Positions 53,186-62,863 of a DNA stretch of 64,000 bases are shown here, piece after piece. Position 1 is the first letter of the stretch. Every line of letters begins with the position of its first letter. The stretch is from contig CAJUSK010000009.1 in the NCBI GenBank assembly GCA_910589075.1, positions 1 through 64,000 on the forward strand. Direction: 5' to 3'. The notes beneath the pieces are model-generated. The model was not told where the DNA came from. It was given only the letters and a program-made list of their open reading frames with translations, and searched no databases. The translations under genes were made by a program, and so were the position numbers. This DNA comes from an uncultured Lachnospiraceae bacterium. GTDB lineage: Bacteria > Bacillota > Clostridia > Lachnospirales > Lachnospiraceae.

Positions 53186-53803
53186 ATGAAAGTTTACAAT
53201 GTAGCAGATCCGAAATTCAGAAGATATGGCCAGGTTCTCCAGGGGTATGACTTCACGGAACTTCTGAAGAAAATGGAGGAAACGCCGCTTCCTGCGGACG
53301 TAGTTTACGAACCCTCCGCAGAGGCGTTGGAGGCGCTTCCCATTTACAAACAGTTTTCCAGCCAGGGGTATGGAGAGATGCCCATCCAGATCGGATATTG
53401 CAATGGCAATAACCACAAACTCAATGCAGTGGAATATCACAGAGATTCCGAACTGAATATTGCGGCTACAGACTTAATCCTTCTGTTGGGGCATCAGGAA
53501 GATGTGGAAGAAGACTTTACCTATGACACATCTAAAATAGAAGCATTTCTCCTTCCCGCAGGGGTGGGTGTGGAATTATTTGCCACCACACTGCATTACG
53601 CGCCCTGCAATGCAAACGACGGCGGATTCAAGGATGTGGTTGTTCTGCCAAAAGGAACGAATTATCCTTTGCCTGCGGCACATACGGCAGGCGGTGAGGA
53701 TGCATTGCTTGCGGCTACTAATAAATGGCTGATCGGCCATGAAGAAGGTGGCCTGCCGGAAGGCAGCTTCATCGGTCTGAGGGGTGAAAACATTACAGTA
53801 TAG
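53186..53803 (+). CDS. DUF4867-like (cupin-type) protein
   Basis: 205 residues, recalled as the DUF4867 family, which is often next to sugar isomerases and kinases in Firmicutes. The middle (about 85-140) looks like a beta-barrel: EYHRDSELNIAATDLILLLGH, then AFLLPAGVGVELFATTLHYAP. His and Glu in EYHRDSE and LHYAPC could bind metal, as in lyxose isomerase/cupin sugar isomerases. Located between kinase and isomerase. An isomerase, epimerase or mutarotase role is plausible but unproven. Preceded by AAAGGGG. Confidence 0.75.
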   Translation: MKVYNVADPKFRRYGQVLQGYDFTELLKKMEETPLPADVVYEPSAEALEALPIYKQFSSQGYGEMPIQIGYCNGNNHKLNAVEYHRDSELNIAATDLILLLGHQEDVEEDFTYDTSKIEAFLLPAGVGVELFATTLHYAPCNANDGGFKDVVVLPKGTNYPLPAAHTAGGEDALLAATNKWLIGHEEGGLPEGSFIGLRGENITV

Positions 53804-53892
53804 GATGCATGCACGGGCAGCGTGTGAGACTGCTGGCTGCCATTTCAGAGCTGCCCATGCAAAGTTATAGAACATTTAAGGAGGACAAAGCA

Positions 53893-55377
53893 ATGAACAA
53901 CATTCCCAAAATCAAATTAGGTCTTGTGGCTGTAAGCCGTGACTGCTTCCCGGAAAGCCTTTCCGTCAATAGAAGAAAAGCGCTGGTGGAGGCTTATAAG
54001 GCAAAATATGATGTGGCAGACATTTATGAATGCCCCATCTGTATCGTTGAAAGCGAAATCCACATGGTACAGGCGCTGGAAGATATTAAAAAGGAAGGCT
54101 GCAATGCGCTGTGTGTATATCTGGGCAACTTTGGTCCCGAAATTTCCGAAACATTGCTGGCGAAACATTTTGACGGACCTAAAATGTTTATCGCAGCAGC
54201 AGAAGAGAGCCAAAACGATCTGTCAGACGGACGTGGCGACGCATACTGCGGCATGCTGAATGCAAGCTATAACTTAAAGCTGCGCAACATCCAGGCATAT
54301 ATTCCGGAATATCCGGTAGGCACAGCAGAAGAATGTGCTGATATGATCAATGAATTCCTTCCCGTTGCACGTGCGCTGGTTGGCCTGTCTGAACTCAAAA
54401 TCATCAGCTTTGGTCCCAGACCGCTGAACTTCCTGGCATGCAACGCACCGATTAAACAGCTTTATAACCTGGGCGTTGAAATTGAAGAAAATTCCGAACT
54501 GGATCTGTTTGAAGCATTTAACAAACATGCAGATGATCCCCGTATTCCTGCCAAAGTTGAAGAGATGGCGGCAGAACTGGGTACAGGCAATAAGAAACCC
54601 GAAGTACTTCCCAAACTGGCTCAGTATGAACTGACGCTTCTCGACTGGGTGGAAGAGCACAGAGGATACAGAAAATATGTTGCCATCGCCGGAAAATGCT
54701 GGCCTGCATTCCAGACGCAGTTTGGCTTTGTACCCTGCTACGTAAACAGCCGTCTGACGGGTATGGGCATCCCGGTATCCTGCGAAGTGGATATTTATGG
54801 CTGCCTGAGCGAGTTCATCGGCACATGCATCAGCGAAGATGCAGTGACACTGCTGGATATCAACAACTCTGTACCGGCGGATATGTACAAAGAAGCAATT
54901 GAAGGCAAATTTGATTACACCCATAAAGATACTTTCATGGGCTTCCACTGCGGCAATACCTGCTCTTCCAAGCTGTCCTTCCATGAGATGAAATATCAGA
55001 AGATCATGGCAAGGAGCCTGCCGGTAGAAGTGACCAACGGTACACTGGAAGGTGATATTGTTCCGGGCAACATTACATTCTTCCGTCTCCAGTCCACAGC
55101 GGATGCAAAACTCCGCGCTTACGTGGCAGAAGGTGAAGTACTCCCCGTGGCAACGAAGTCCTTTGGTGCAATCGGCGTATTTGCCATTCAGGAAATGGGC
55201 AGATTCTACCGCCATGTACTGATTGAAAAGAATTACCCGCACCATGGCGCGGTTGCGTTTGGCCATTATGGAAAAGCTCTGTTTGAAGTATTCAAATATC
55301 TGGGCGTTCCCATGGAGGATTTGAACTACAACCAGCCTAAGAGTGTTCCTTATCCTACAGAAAATCCCTTTGCATAA
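53893..55377 (+). CDS. L-fucose/L-arabinose isomerase-family protein
   Basis: 494 residues, FucI/AraA superfamily. Candidate metal ligands of the fucose isomerase type: E298 (CEVDIYG), D322 (LLDINNS) and H352 (GFHCGNT). Interconverts an aldose and ketose with Mn. The true start at 53893 is supported by AAGGAGGACAAAG. With the upstream kinase it forms aldose to ketose to ketose phosphate. No sugar transporter or aldolase is in the locus. Codon use is biased as in strongly expressed genes, similar to the flagellin gene. Confidence 0.88.
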   Translation: MNNIPKIKLGLVAVSRDCFPESLSVNRRKALVEAYKAKYDVADIYECPICIVESEIHMVQALEDIKKEGCNALCVYLGNFGPEISETLLAKHFDGPKMFIAAAEESQNDLSDGRGDAYCGMLNASYNLKLRNIQAYIPEYPVGTAEECADMINEFLPVARALVGLSELKIISFGPRPLNFLACNAPIKQLYNLGVEIEENSELDLFEAFNKHADDPRIPAKVEEMAAELGTGNKKPEVLPKLAQYELTLLDWVEEHRGYRKYVAIAGKCWPAFQTQFGFVPCYVNSRLTGMGIPVSCEVDIYGCLSEFIGTCISEDAVTLLDINNSVPADMYKEAIEGKFDYTHKDTFMGFHCGNTCSSKLSFHEMKYQKIMARSLPVEVTNGTLEGDIVPGNITFFRLQSTADAKLRAYVAEGEVLPVATKSFGAIGVFAIQEMGRFYRHVLIEKNYPHHGAVAFGHYGKALFEVFKYLGVPMEDLNYNQPKSVPYPTENPFA

Positions 55378-55909
55378 TCGGCGTGATCAGGAACAGACAG
55401 AATAAAAAGGGCGTGAAATAAGATGAATTTGGGAACCGGTATGGCAGTGGCTGTGCCGGTTTCTGCTGTATGGGCGATAGAAAGAGGATGATCAACCTGC
55501 CAGGTATCTGTTTCCGGGAATGGGATAAAGTAATTTTCAGCCGTATTTACTCCGCAGTTACATCCACACCCGGCAGGCCGGATGTGAAAGGATACATAGT
55601 TTCCACATCATTTGCAGGGCCTTCAAAAAAATCTTAAAAAAATTTTCAAAACCCTCTAAAGTATTTTCAGGTTGCTCCGATATAAAGAGTGTAAAACAAT
55701 AGAAAACAGGAAAATACACTTCGAAAATTTCTATTGTGAAAGGGAGAATACAACATACCGCGCAAAATGTTGTGTTCCGGTAAAGTTAATAGCCGGGGGT
55801 TTTCTAGAGACTTTCGGATATTATAAACCAACTTCAGTAACAACATGGGCAAAAGGAATTGCTTATGTATTTATAATCGGCCAGAGGCCGAATAACAAGG
55901 AGGTAAGTT
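55378..55909 (+). other. Intergenic region with the flagellin leader
   Basis: No convincing gene. A weak hairpin AACCGG/CCGGTT (55434-55439/55456-55461) may end the isomerase operon. After the sigma-28 promoter (55657-55683) comes a 5' leader of about 215 bases. It can fold ACAACAT/ATGTTGT (about 55750-55773) and CGGCC-AGA-GGCCG (about 55878-55890). ACAAGGAGG at the ribosome site resembles a CsrA target, as known for flagellin mRNAs. Confidence 0.55.
55657..55683 (+). promoter_or_regulatory. Sigma-28 (SigD/FliA) promoter of flagellin
   Basis: TAAAGTAT (55657-55664), 11 bases, TCCGATAT (55676-55683), close to the sigma-28 consensus TAAA...GCCGATAA with correct spacing. About 226 bases before the flagellin start. 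Confidence 0.85.
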
Positions 55910-57535
55910 ATGGTAGTACAACACAATCTAACAGCAATGAACTCTAACAGAATGTTAGGCGTTACCACAAGCCAGCAGGCTAAGGCAACCGAGAAATTAT
56001 CATCCGGTTATAAGATCAACCGTGCAGCAGACGATGCAGCAGGCCTTGCAATTTCTGAAAAAATGAGAAAACAGATCAGAGGTCTTACACAGGCATCCGC
56101 TAACGCACAGGATGGTATCTCCGCAGTGCAGACAGCAGAAGGTGCACTTACAGAAGTGCATGATATGCTTCAGAGAATGAACGAACTGGCAGTTAAGGCA
56201 GCGAACGGCACAAACTCTACTTCTGACCGTGAAGCGATCCAGGCAGAAATTGACCAGTTGGTAACAGAAATTGACCGTGTTGCAGAGACAACCAAATTCA
56301 ACGAAACATACCTGCTCAAAGGTGACAAGACAGCTGTTAAAGGTTATTCTTATGGCTATGCAACTGTTACAGCAGGCAGCGTAGCACCGGCAACACTTTC
56401 TTCCATCATCGGCAGCACAGAAGTAAAAGGCCAGATGAACGTAGACGCAGGCACAGGCCTGACAGCTACTGTATCCTTTAACTCAAAGGCTCCTTCAGCA
56501 GCTCAGAACGAAATCGTTACATCTCTGAAGAATCAGGGTCTGAACATCACTGTAGAATTGGCAACCAACAAGACGGATTCCAATGATACAAGTGCAAAAC
56601 AGGAAGCTAAATACAGCATCTCCCTGAATGGTGTGGCTGCTGACAAATACACAATCGTGGCAAGTGCATCCACAACTCCTTTGTCCGAGACATCCAAGGC
56701 TACATTCTATGTTCTGGATAAGAACGGCACAAAGATCGCTACAATTACAGCAAGCGGTATCGCTGCAGCTGCTGCAACTGCTTCTGCAACATACATCAGC
56801 ACAGCAAACGGCACTCAGGCTACAGGCGTAACAAGACGTGTAGACGGTATCTATTCCGCAAACGTAACAGCTGGTAAAGTTGAGGCAGCATATACGGAAG
56901 GTGAGCAGTATGCATTCTATGATGCAGACGGCAACAAGATTTCCAAGAATGCACTTGACAAATACTTCACATCCAACTCTGTAACGAAGACCGTCAATGG
57001 ACAGAGCGTTCCGTCGACGACCACGGCTGCTAAACCTTCTGCACCTGCAGTATATGACGCAGTTGGTAACAAAGTTTCCGTAACAAAGATGGCAGACAGA
57101 GTTGTTGCGAACCAGGATGTAACAGGTTCTCTGCAGGTAAGCCTTCATGTAGGTGCTGACGCAACGAACAACAACCAGATCATGATGAATCTGGAAGCTA
57201 TGACTGCTAAGGGATTGGGCGTAGTAGGCCTGAGAGTAGATGGCAGCGATGATACAAATGCACGTGATGCAATTGAAACAATCAAAGCAGCTATTACGAA
57301 AGTATCTGGCCAGAGATCCAGACTCGGTGCTGTTCAGAACAGACTTGAGCACACCATCAACAACCTGGATAACGTTGTTGAGAACACCACATCTGCTGAA
57401 AGCCAGATCCGTGATACAGATATGGCATCTCAGATGGTTGAGTACTCCAAGAACCAGATTCTTGCACAGGCAGGTCAGTCTATGCTTGCACAGGCTAACC
57501 AGTCTAACCAGGGCGTACTGTCCTTACTGCAGTAA
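55910..57535 (+). CDS. Flagellin
   Basis: 541 residues. The conserved N-terminal D0/D1 domain (1-140) starts VVQHNLTAMNSNRMLG and has LQRMNELAVKAANGTN (about 85-100), the region recognised by TLR5 in other bacteria. The central variable domain (about 150-430) is rich in Thr, Ser, Ala and Val and is a likely glycosylation surface. The C-terminal D1/D0 (about 450-541) ends QANQSNQGVLSLLQ. Exported by the flagellar type III system, so there is no signal peptide. Strong AAGGAGG site and biased codons suggest very high expression. Followed by two hairpins, then the glycosyltransferase gene. Confidence 0.97.
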   Translation: MVVQHNLTAMNSNRMLGVTTSQQAKATEKLSSGYKINRAADDAAGLAISEKMRKQIRGLTQASANAQDGISAVQTAEGALTEVHDMLQRMNELAVKAANGTNSTSDREAIQAEIDQLVTEIDRVAETTKFNETYLLKGDKTAVKGYSYGYATVTAGSVAPATLSSIIGSTEVKGQMNVDAGTGLTATVSFNSKAPSAAQNEIVTSLKNQGLNITVELATNKTDSNDTSAKQEAKYSISLNGVAADKYTIVASASTTPLSETSKATFYVLDKNGTKIATITASGIAAAAATASATYISTANGTQATGVTRRVDGIYSANVTAGKVEAAYTEGEQYAFYDADGNKISKNALDKYFTSNSVTKTVNGQSVPSTTTAAKPSAPAVYDAVGNKVSVTKMADRVVANQDVTGSLQVSLHVGADATNNNQIMMNLEAMTAKGLGVVGLRVDGSDDTNARDAIETIKAAITKVSGQRSRLGAVQNRLEHTINNLDNVVENTTSAESQIRDTDMASQMVEYSKNQILAQAGQSMLAQANQSNQGVLSLLQ

Positions 57536-57596
57536 TCAGCCGTTAGAGTTAAGGCATGAAGATTGTAAAAGCAGCCAGACTATGGCTCGCTTAACG

Positions 57597-57657
57597 GGGA
57601 CTCGAAAGAGTTCCCGGCATACAGGAAGGGGCGGCATCACAGCCGTCCTTTCTTTTT
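57597..57657 (+). terminator. Double hairpin terminator after flagellin
   Basis: First hairpin: 57596-57603 with 57608-57615 around a GAAA tetraloop. Second: 57626-57635 with 57642-57651, followed by TTTCTTTTT. The second looks like the actual terminator; some read-through into the glycosyltransferase gene is possible. Confidence 0.75.
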
Positions 57658-57700
57658 ATCAGATTTTTTGTGTGGATTATATTTATGAGGGAGGAAACCC

Positions 57701-59887
57701 ATGAGCGAGAAGCGACCATTGCTGACTATCTCTTTCCTGTCATCCGGCAGAGGAAAGACAATCAAGCGTTGTCTGGATTCCATTGTACCGTTGATGGAAA
57801 GGGTAGACAGTGAATTGATCATTGTAGATACGGGATGTGATGAAGAGATCAAAGCCCTGATGGCCAACTATACGGATCAGATTGTGCCCTTTACCTGGTG
57901 TGATGATTTTTCGAAAGCAAGAAATGCCGGGTTGGAAAAGGCCAGAGGAGAATGGTTTTTATACCTGGATGATGATGAGTGGTTCATTGATACAAAAGAG
58001 ATTGAAGAGTTCTTTCTGAGCGGTGAATACAAAAAATATCGGTTTGCCAATTATATTCAGAGAAACTACATGGATTATGACAGGCATGTGTTTACGGATA
58101 CATGGGTATCCCGTCTTGCCCGCCTTGAGAAAAACACACGGTTTGTGAGCGCGATTCATGAATATCTGCATCCCTTGTACAATCCCTGTAAGTTGTTACA
58201 TTCGACAGTAGAACATTTCGGTTATATTTATGCTTCCAAAGAAGAGGAACGTAAACATATTAAACGGAATATTACCTTGTTGGAGAAGATGATAGACCGT
58301 GAGCCCGATGTAATCCGCTGGTGGATTCATCTGTTGCAGGAATACCGTGCAGCCGAAGAATATCACCAGATGCAGGAACTGTGCCGGAAAGGGTTGGATC
58401 AGTTCCGATATAAAAATACAGTGGAAGTCAACCGGGACAGAGGCGCTTTTTATTGCGGTATGATCGAGGCGGATCTTCTGGCAGCCTATAATGAAGAGGC
58501 GGAAAAAGATCTGGAAAAGGCCATGCTGGACAAACGGAACAATCAGATGTGCCGGATGCGCCTGAACAATTTGGGAACAGAAATTTATTATAAAAAAGGC
58601 GAGTATGCGAAAGCCATTGAATGTGCTGAAAAATATCTGGAGTATTATAAACTCCTTGTTGACCAGGAAGAAGAGCGCCAGCTTCAGGAAACATTTTTCG
58701 TTTTGAATGCGTTTGAGCCGTCTGGCTTAAACAGTACCTTATGCTATTATATACTGTGCGGCCTGCACTTAAACAATACGAAGATTTTGAAAGCCCATTT
58801 CTGGGAATTTGGCTGGGATGGGATGTTGATGCTGGTAAGAGGGTTTATTGGCGAAGTAGTGGACGCTATGGCCCGGCTTCCGTATGAAGATGATTTCGTT
58901 GTGATGGCCCAGACCATGGCTTCCAGAGACGGACTGGACGAACCCTGGGATAAAATACGGGAATATGAAAACAGATCCGGCAATTCTCCGGAAGACGAAG
59001 AGAAATTCATGAAACTGGCCCGGATTTTTTCTCAGGTGAAATCTAAAAACCACTATGTCTTTTATCTGAGAATTTTATATGGCGTCTATACAAAAGAAAT
59101 CGATAAACTGGATGAATGGTATGAGCAGATTTTCCATCGGGTAACGGATATTCTGCAACTGGATGACGCGATTTTTGATATTGCGGAAAAATATCATGTG
59201 AATCTGGGAATACAGTTTGAGAAGATACCCTTTGATCAGTGGTATCAGGGTGTTGAATCTTTCTTTTCCAACAGTCCTTATGACAGAATCAAACGGCGGG
59301 CCGAAGTGGTACAGAGAACCATGCCTTCTGAAGGTGTCAGTGACAGACTGATGGTAAGATATGACTATTTCTTTATGAAAACTGCTGAAGCAGCAGTTGT
59401 ATTCGGATACAGCAGGGATAATCTGGAGTTATTACAGATGTGCCTGGGTGAATTTGCGGACCGGTGTCTCGCTTTTTATGGTCATTATTTTAAAGACAGC
59501 GCGTTTGAGGGTGAAATGGAATTGCTGCCGCCTGCCTGCCGAGCGGCTGTCTGGTTCAGGCGGCTTTTGGAGGCACAGTCAGCGGGAGACAGAGAGAAGA
59601 TTGGAGAGTGCCTGAAAGCGGCAGCCGGTACATTCAAATATTTTGAAGGCGCTATTAAAGCGTATGCGAATTTGTATGCAGCGCAGGAGAAGGCAAGGCT
59701 GGAGGCCGCGCAAGTATCTCCGGAGATGCGCGCATTGGCAGAGCAGATCAAAGAGAAAATCCGTGTACTGTTGGGGCAGGGAATGACTGCGGAGGCATAT
59801 CAGGTATTGCAGCAGCTTAAAACATTTACGCCGGATGACGTGGAAATAGCGGAACTGGAAAAAGAGATTACCAGACGGTTTTCATAA
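57701..59887 (+). CDS. GT2 glycosyltransferase with C-terminal helical repeats
   Basis: 728 residues. GT-A domain (about 5-200) with LTISFLSSGRGKTIKRCLDS and DxD motif YLDDDEWF (D90-D92). A long, all-helical C-terminal part (about 205-728) looks like TPR-type repeats, for example around 280-320 (KKGEYAKAIECAEKYLEYY). No membrane segment. Located just after flagellin, so a flagellin O-glycosyltransferase is likely; such GT2-TPR proteins sit beside flagellin in several Clostridia. Acceptor would be the Ser/Thr-rich central domain. Ends at a strong terminator. Confidence 0.85.
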   Translation: MSEKRPLLTISFLSSGRGKTIKRCLDSIVPLMERVDSELIIVDTGCDEEIKALMANYTDQIVPFTWCDDFSKARNAGLEKARGEWFLYLDDDEWFIDTKEIEEFFLSGEYKKYRFANYIQRNYMDYDRHVFTDTWVSRLARLEKNTRFVSAIHEYLHPLYNPCKLLHSTVEHFGYIYASKEEERKHIKRNITLLEKMIDREPDVIRWWIHLLQEYRAAEEYHQMQELCRKGLDQFRYKNTVEVNRDRGAFYCGMIEADLLAAYNEEAEKDLEKAMLDKRNNQMCRMRLNNLGTEIYYKKGEYAKAIECAEKYLEYYKLLVDQEEERQLQETFFVLNAFEPSGLNSTLCYYILCGLHLNNTKILKAHFWEFGWDGMLMLVRGFIGEVVDAMARLPYEDDFVVMAQTMASRDGLDEPWDKIREYENRSGNSPEDEEKFMKLARIFSQVKSKNHYVFYLRILYGVYTKEIDKLDEWYEQIFHRVTDILQLDDAIFDIAEKYHVNLGIQFEKIPFDQWYQGVESFFSNSPYDRIKRRAEVVQRTMPSEGVSDRLMVRYDYFFMKTAEAAVVFGYSRDNLELLQMCLGEFADRCLAFYGHYFKDSAFEGEMELLPPACRAAVWFRRLLEAQSAGDREKIGECLKAAAGTFKYFEGAIKAYANLYAAQEKARLEAAQVSPEMRALAEQIKEKIRVLLGQGMTAEAYQVLQQLKTFTPDDVEIAELEKEITRRFS

Positions 59888-59892
59888 AACAG

Positions 59893-59931
59893 AAGGATTC
59901 CATGATGCACTTGCATACATGGAATCCTTTT
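59893..59931 (+). terminator. Terminator after the glycosyltransferase gene
   Basis: 12-bp stem AAGGATTCCATG (59893-59904) / CATGGAATCCTT (59918-59929), with inner ATGCA/TGCAT, followed by TTTG. Confidence 0.9.
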
Positions 59932-60069
59932 GTTCATGGGAACGGAAAATTCGTATGGCATGTTTTTTTATTGTCATGTATGCCGCTGGCGGATGTAGGG
60001 CAATGATGGTTTAAAACGGGAAAAAGATATGCTATACTATACGGAAGAATCTGATGTAAGGAGAACGAT

Positions 60070-61467
60070 ATGCTTTTCAGTTCCATGATTTTTTTATGGC
60101 TGTTTTTGCCGGTGGTTTTTATTGTAAGTCGATGGATGGGGATCAGACAGCAGAATATTTTTCTTCTTGCTGCGAGTTTGTTTTTTTATGCCTGGGGAGA
60201 GCCAAAATATGTGCTTTTAATGCTGCTCTCCATTTTTTTGAACTGGAGCTGCGGTATGTTGTTGGAACGGTTTCCACCGGGCAGGCGTTTCATTTTGTGG
60301 ACAGGCATTGTATTGAATCTGTCATTGCTGGGCTATTATAAATATCTGGGGCTGTTTTGCAGGACGCTGAATCATCTGTTGCCAGGAGAACCCTTGGAAA
60401 TACCGGGTATCGCCCTTCCCATTGGTATCTCTTTCTTTACTTTTCAGGCGCTGTCTTATGTGATTGACGTGTACAGGGGCGAATGCAAAGTGCAGCGGAA
60501 TATACTTTCCCTGGCGCTGTATATATCCTTTTTCCCCCAGTTGATTGCGGGGCCTATTGTAAAATATAAAGATGTAAATGCGCAGATAGAAGAACGGGAT
60601 GTAACAGTGGAGAAGCTGGCAGCCGGAATCAGGCGTTTTATTTATGGACTGGCTAAGAAAGTGCTGATCTCCAATGTGCTTGCGCACAGTGTGGACATGA
60701 TTTTTGCACTGCCAGGAGAAGAAATAACAGGAATACTGGCATGGGTGGCTGCAATTATGTACACATTTCAGATTTATTATGATTTTTCCGGATACTCTGA
60801 TATGGCAATCGGACTGGGAAAAATGTTTGGCTTTACATTCCATGAGAACTTCAATTACCCCTATATGTCTCTGTCTGTCCGGGAATTCTGGCAAAGATGG
60901 CATATATCTCTGAGTACCTGGTTTCGGGAGTATGTGTACATACCTTTGGGCGGAAACAGAAAGGGGACAGTGCGTACCTATATAAACCTGGGGGTGGTAT
61001 TCTTGCTGACAGGTTTCTGGCATGGTGCAAGCTATAATTTTATTTTTTGGGGGCTGTATCACGGGATGTTCTCTATACTGGAACGACTGGGATTGTCGCG
61101 TTTTCTGGAACGGCATCGGGTAGTGGCCTTTGCCTATACATTTCTGGCGGTTCATTTCGGGTGGATTCTGTTCCGGATTGAGAGTATGAGACAAATTCTC
61201 AACTTAGGGGTACGGATCCTATTGCCCTGGAGATATACAACTTCTCATTATTCGGTGTGGGAGTTTGTGAATTTACACACGCTTTTTGTTCTGGCCTGTG
61301 CCGTGCTGGGCATGGGGATTGTACAGAAATATCTGTCGAAAAAGAACCGGGGCAGAACCTGGCGTTTTTCTTTACCGGAAATGGTGTATTGCATGGGCCT
61401 GCTTTTTTTCTGCATATGCGCACTGGCAGGCAATACGTATAATCCGTTTATTTATTTTAGATTTTGA
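60070..61467 (+). CDS. MBOAT-family O-acyltransferase (AlgI-like)
   Basis: 465 residues, 10-12 helices. MBOAT signatures: WQRWHISLSTWFREYVYIPLG (starting about 274; here cited in part) and LTGFWHGASYNFIFWGLYHG with the catalytic His H318; a second conserved His is H278. It transfers acetyl groups across the membrane to an extracellular polysaccharide. Works with an AlgX/AlgJ-type partner, here the next gene, 13 bases downstream. A TATACT box near 60030 may be its promoter. Confidence 0.93.
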   Translation: MLFSSMIFLWLFLPVVFIVSRWMGIRQQNIFLLAASLFFYAWGEPKYVLLMLLSIFLNWSCGMLLERFPPGRRFILWTGIVLNLSLLGYYKYLGLFCRTLNHLLPGEPLEIPGIALPIGISFFTFQALSYVIDVYRGECKVQRNILSLALYISFFPQLIAGPIVKYKDVNAQIEERDVTVEKLAAGIRRFIYGLAKKVLISNVLAHSVDMIFALPGEEITGILAWVAAIMYTFQIYYDFSGYSDMAIGLGKMFGFTFHENFNYPYMSLSVREFWQRWHISLSTWFREYVYIPLGGNRKGTVRTYINLGVVFLLTGFWHGASYNFIFWGLYHGMFSILERLGLSRFLERHRVVAFAYTFLAVHFGWILFRIESMRQILNLGVRILLPWRYTTSHYSVWEFVNLHTLFVLACAVLGMGIVQKYLSKKNRGRTWRFSLPEMVYCMGLLFFCICALAGNTYNPFIYFRF

Positions 61468-61480
61468 CAAGGGGACAGGT

Positions 61481-62581
61481 ATGGGAGAAAGCATAAAAGA
61501 AAAACTGTGGATCGGAATGTTTTTTATAATGCTTTGCGGCAGTCAGCTTTGTTGGCTGCTTTGGGGGAAATCTGTGGAAGAAGCCGGATATGAGAATCGG
61601 GCTGCTGCTGTGCGCCCTGCATTTTCGTTGGAAACCCTGGAGGAATACCCGGCGTTGTATGAGGCGTATTATAATGATCACCTGCCCTGGCGGGACCGTC
61701 TGATTCATATCAACAGTGCGTTGGCATATTTTCTGTTCCGGTCCTCCTCCAATCAGAATGTGATCAGGGGACAGGATGGGTGGCTGTTCTATAACAGTTC
61801 CACAGACGACAATCCAATAGAGGCTTACAAGGGGATGGGACTTTTTACACAGGATGAGCTGGAGCAGATTGCTGACAATCTGGTGGTTACAGCGAATGCT
61901 CTGGCAGAGCGGGGAATTGAGTTTGTCCTGTTCATTGCCCCCAATAAAGAGAGAATCTATGCGGAACATATGCCGTCTTATTATGGGATGCCTGCAGAGG
62001 TGTACCGGGCAGGACAGTTGGTGGGGTATCTGGAGAGAGAGACGGATATTCGTGTGGTATATCCTTATGAGGCATTGCTTGCAGCAAAGGAACAGACTGC
62101 TCTGCCGCTGTATTATCGTCTGGACACCCACTGGAATTATATCGGGGCATATACAGGCAGCAGGGAACTGGCGGCAGAACTGGGAGTCCGGATGCCGGCT
62201 TTGGAGGAACTTGCAGTGGAAGAAACCGCGCCTACCATCTGTGATCTGGCAGATATGCTTCACTTGCGGGATGAATTGAATCAGGACCCGGATTATGTAC
62301 TTTCCGGCTATGACATGTATCATCTGGTTACTGATAAACATGATTTGACAGGAGAATATATTTATCATTGTGAGGGTGCCGATCAGAGAAAGCTGTTTAT
62401 GTTGCGGGACTCTTTTGCTGATGCTATGGACGATTTTATGGCATCCATGTTTGATGCCAGCTATATGGTCCATTACAGCAGTTATACCAATGAGCTGGTG
62501 GACAGAGAACAGCCGGATATTTTTGTATATGAAACGGTGGAGCGGCGTCTGGGAGAGCTGCTTACGTTCCGAATAGAATAA
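61481..62581 (+). CDS. AlgX/AlgJ-like SGNH-type O-acetylation partner
   Basis: 366 residues. N-terminal membrane anchor (about 10-28), then an outer SGNH-like domain. WRDRL (about 70), GWLFY (100-104), the catalytic-pair motif RLDTHWN (D215, H217) and LRDSFADAM (S311) match the AlgJ/AlgX/DHHW family. It probably moves acetyl groups from the MBOAT protein to a glycan. The start at 61481 is preceded by AAGGGGACAGG; upstream in-frame ATG codons lie inside the MBOAT gene. Target could be an exopolysaccharide, wall polymer or, given the neighbours, flagellar glycan. Confidence 0.87.
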   Translation: MGESIKEKLWIGMFFIMLCGSQLCWLLWGKSVEEAGYENRAAAVRPAFSLETLEEYPALYEAYYNDHLPWRDRLIHINSALAYFLFRSSSNQNVIRGQDGWLFYNSSTDDNPIEAYKGMGLFTQDELEQIADNLVVTANALAERGIEFVLFIAPNKERIYAEHMPSYYGMPAEVYRAGQLVGYLERETDIRVVYPYEALLAAKEQTALPLYYRLDTHWNYIGAYTGSRELAAELGVRMPALEELAVEETAPTICDLADMLHLRDELNQDPDYVLSGYDMYHLVTDKHDLTGEYIYHCEGADQRKLFMLRDSFADAMDDFMASMFDASYMVHYSSYTNELVDREQPDIFVYETVERRLGELLTFRIE

Positions 62582-62596
62582 ATGACAGGATAAAAA

Positions 62597-62631
62597 ACAA
62601 TAGAAAGTTCATATAGCGAACTTTCTATTGT
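62597..62631. repeat. 35-bp hairpin element, copy 1
   Basis: Perfect 14-bp stem ACAATAGAAAGTTC (62597-62610) / GAACTTTCTATTGT (62618-62631), loop of 7. It may end the O-acetylation operon. A related element of identical length occurs at 63407. Confidence 0.8.
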
Positions 62632-62692
62632 CATGAAAAATAGAAACACGTTATGCAGACTTTCTATGACAGAAATTACAGAAATAAAAAAA

Positions 62693-62766
<74 letters not shown>

Positions 62767-62863
62767 ATTTGGCAACGATAATAAACTGAGTACTGTTACC
62801 GAAATATATGATACACTAAAAAAGTGAGATTGTCAAAACAAAAATGAAAAAAGAGGCAAAAAA

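Noticed and set aside
55423..55491. 22-codon open frame after the isomerase gene
   Set aside because: No ribosome site and no recognisable product.
55783..55810. TAAAG...GCCGG as the flagellin sigma-28 promoter
   Set aside because: Spacing between the boxes is far too short; the site at 55657 has correct spacing.
57701..59887. Frameshift or fusion in the glycosyltransferase because of its length
   Set aside because: The frame is continuous, and GT2 proteins with long helical C-termini are known next to flagellin.
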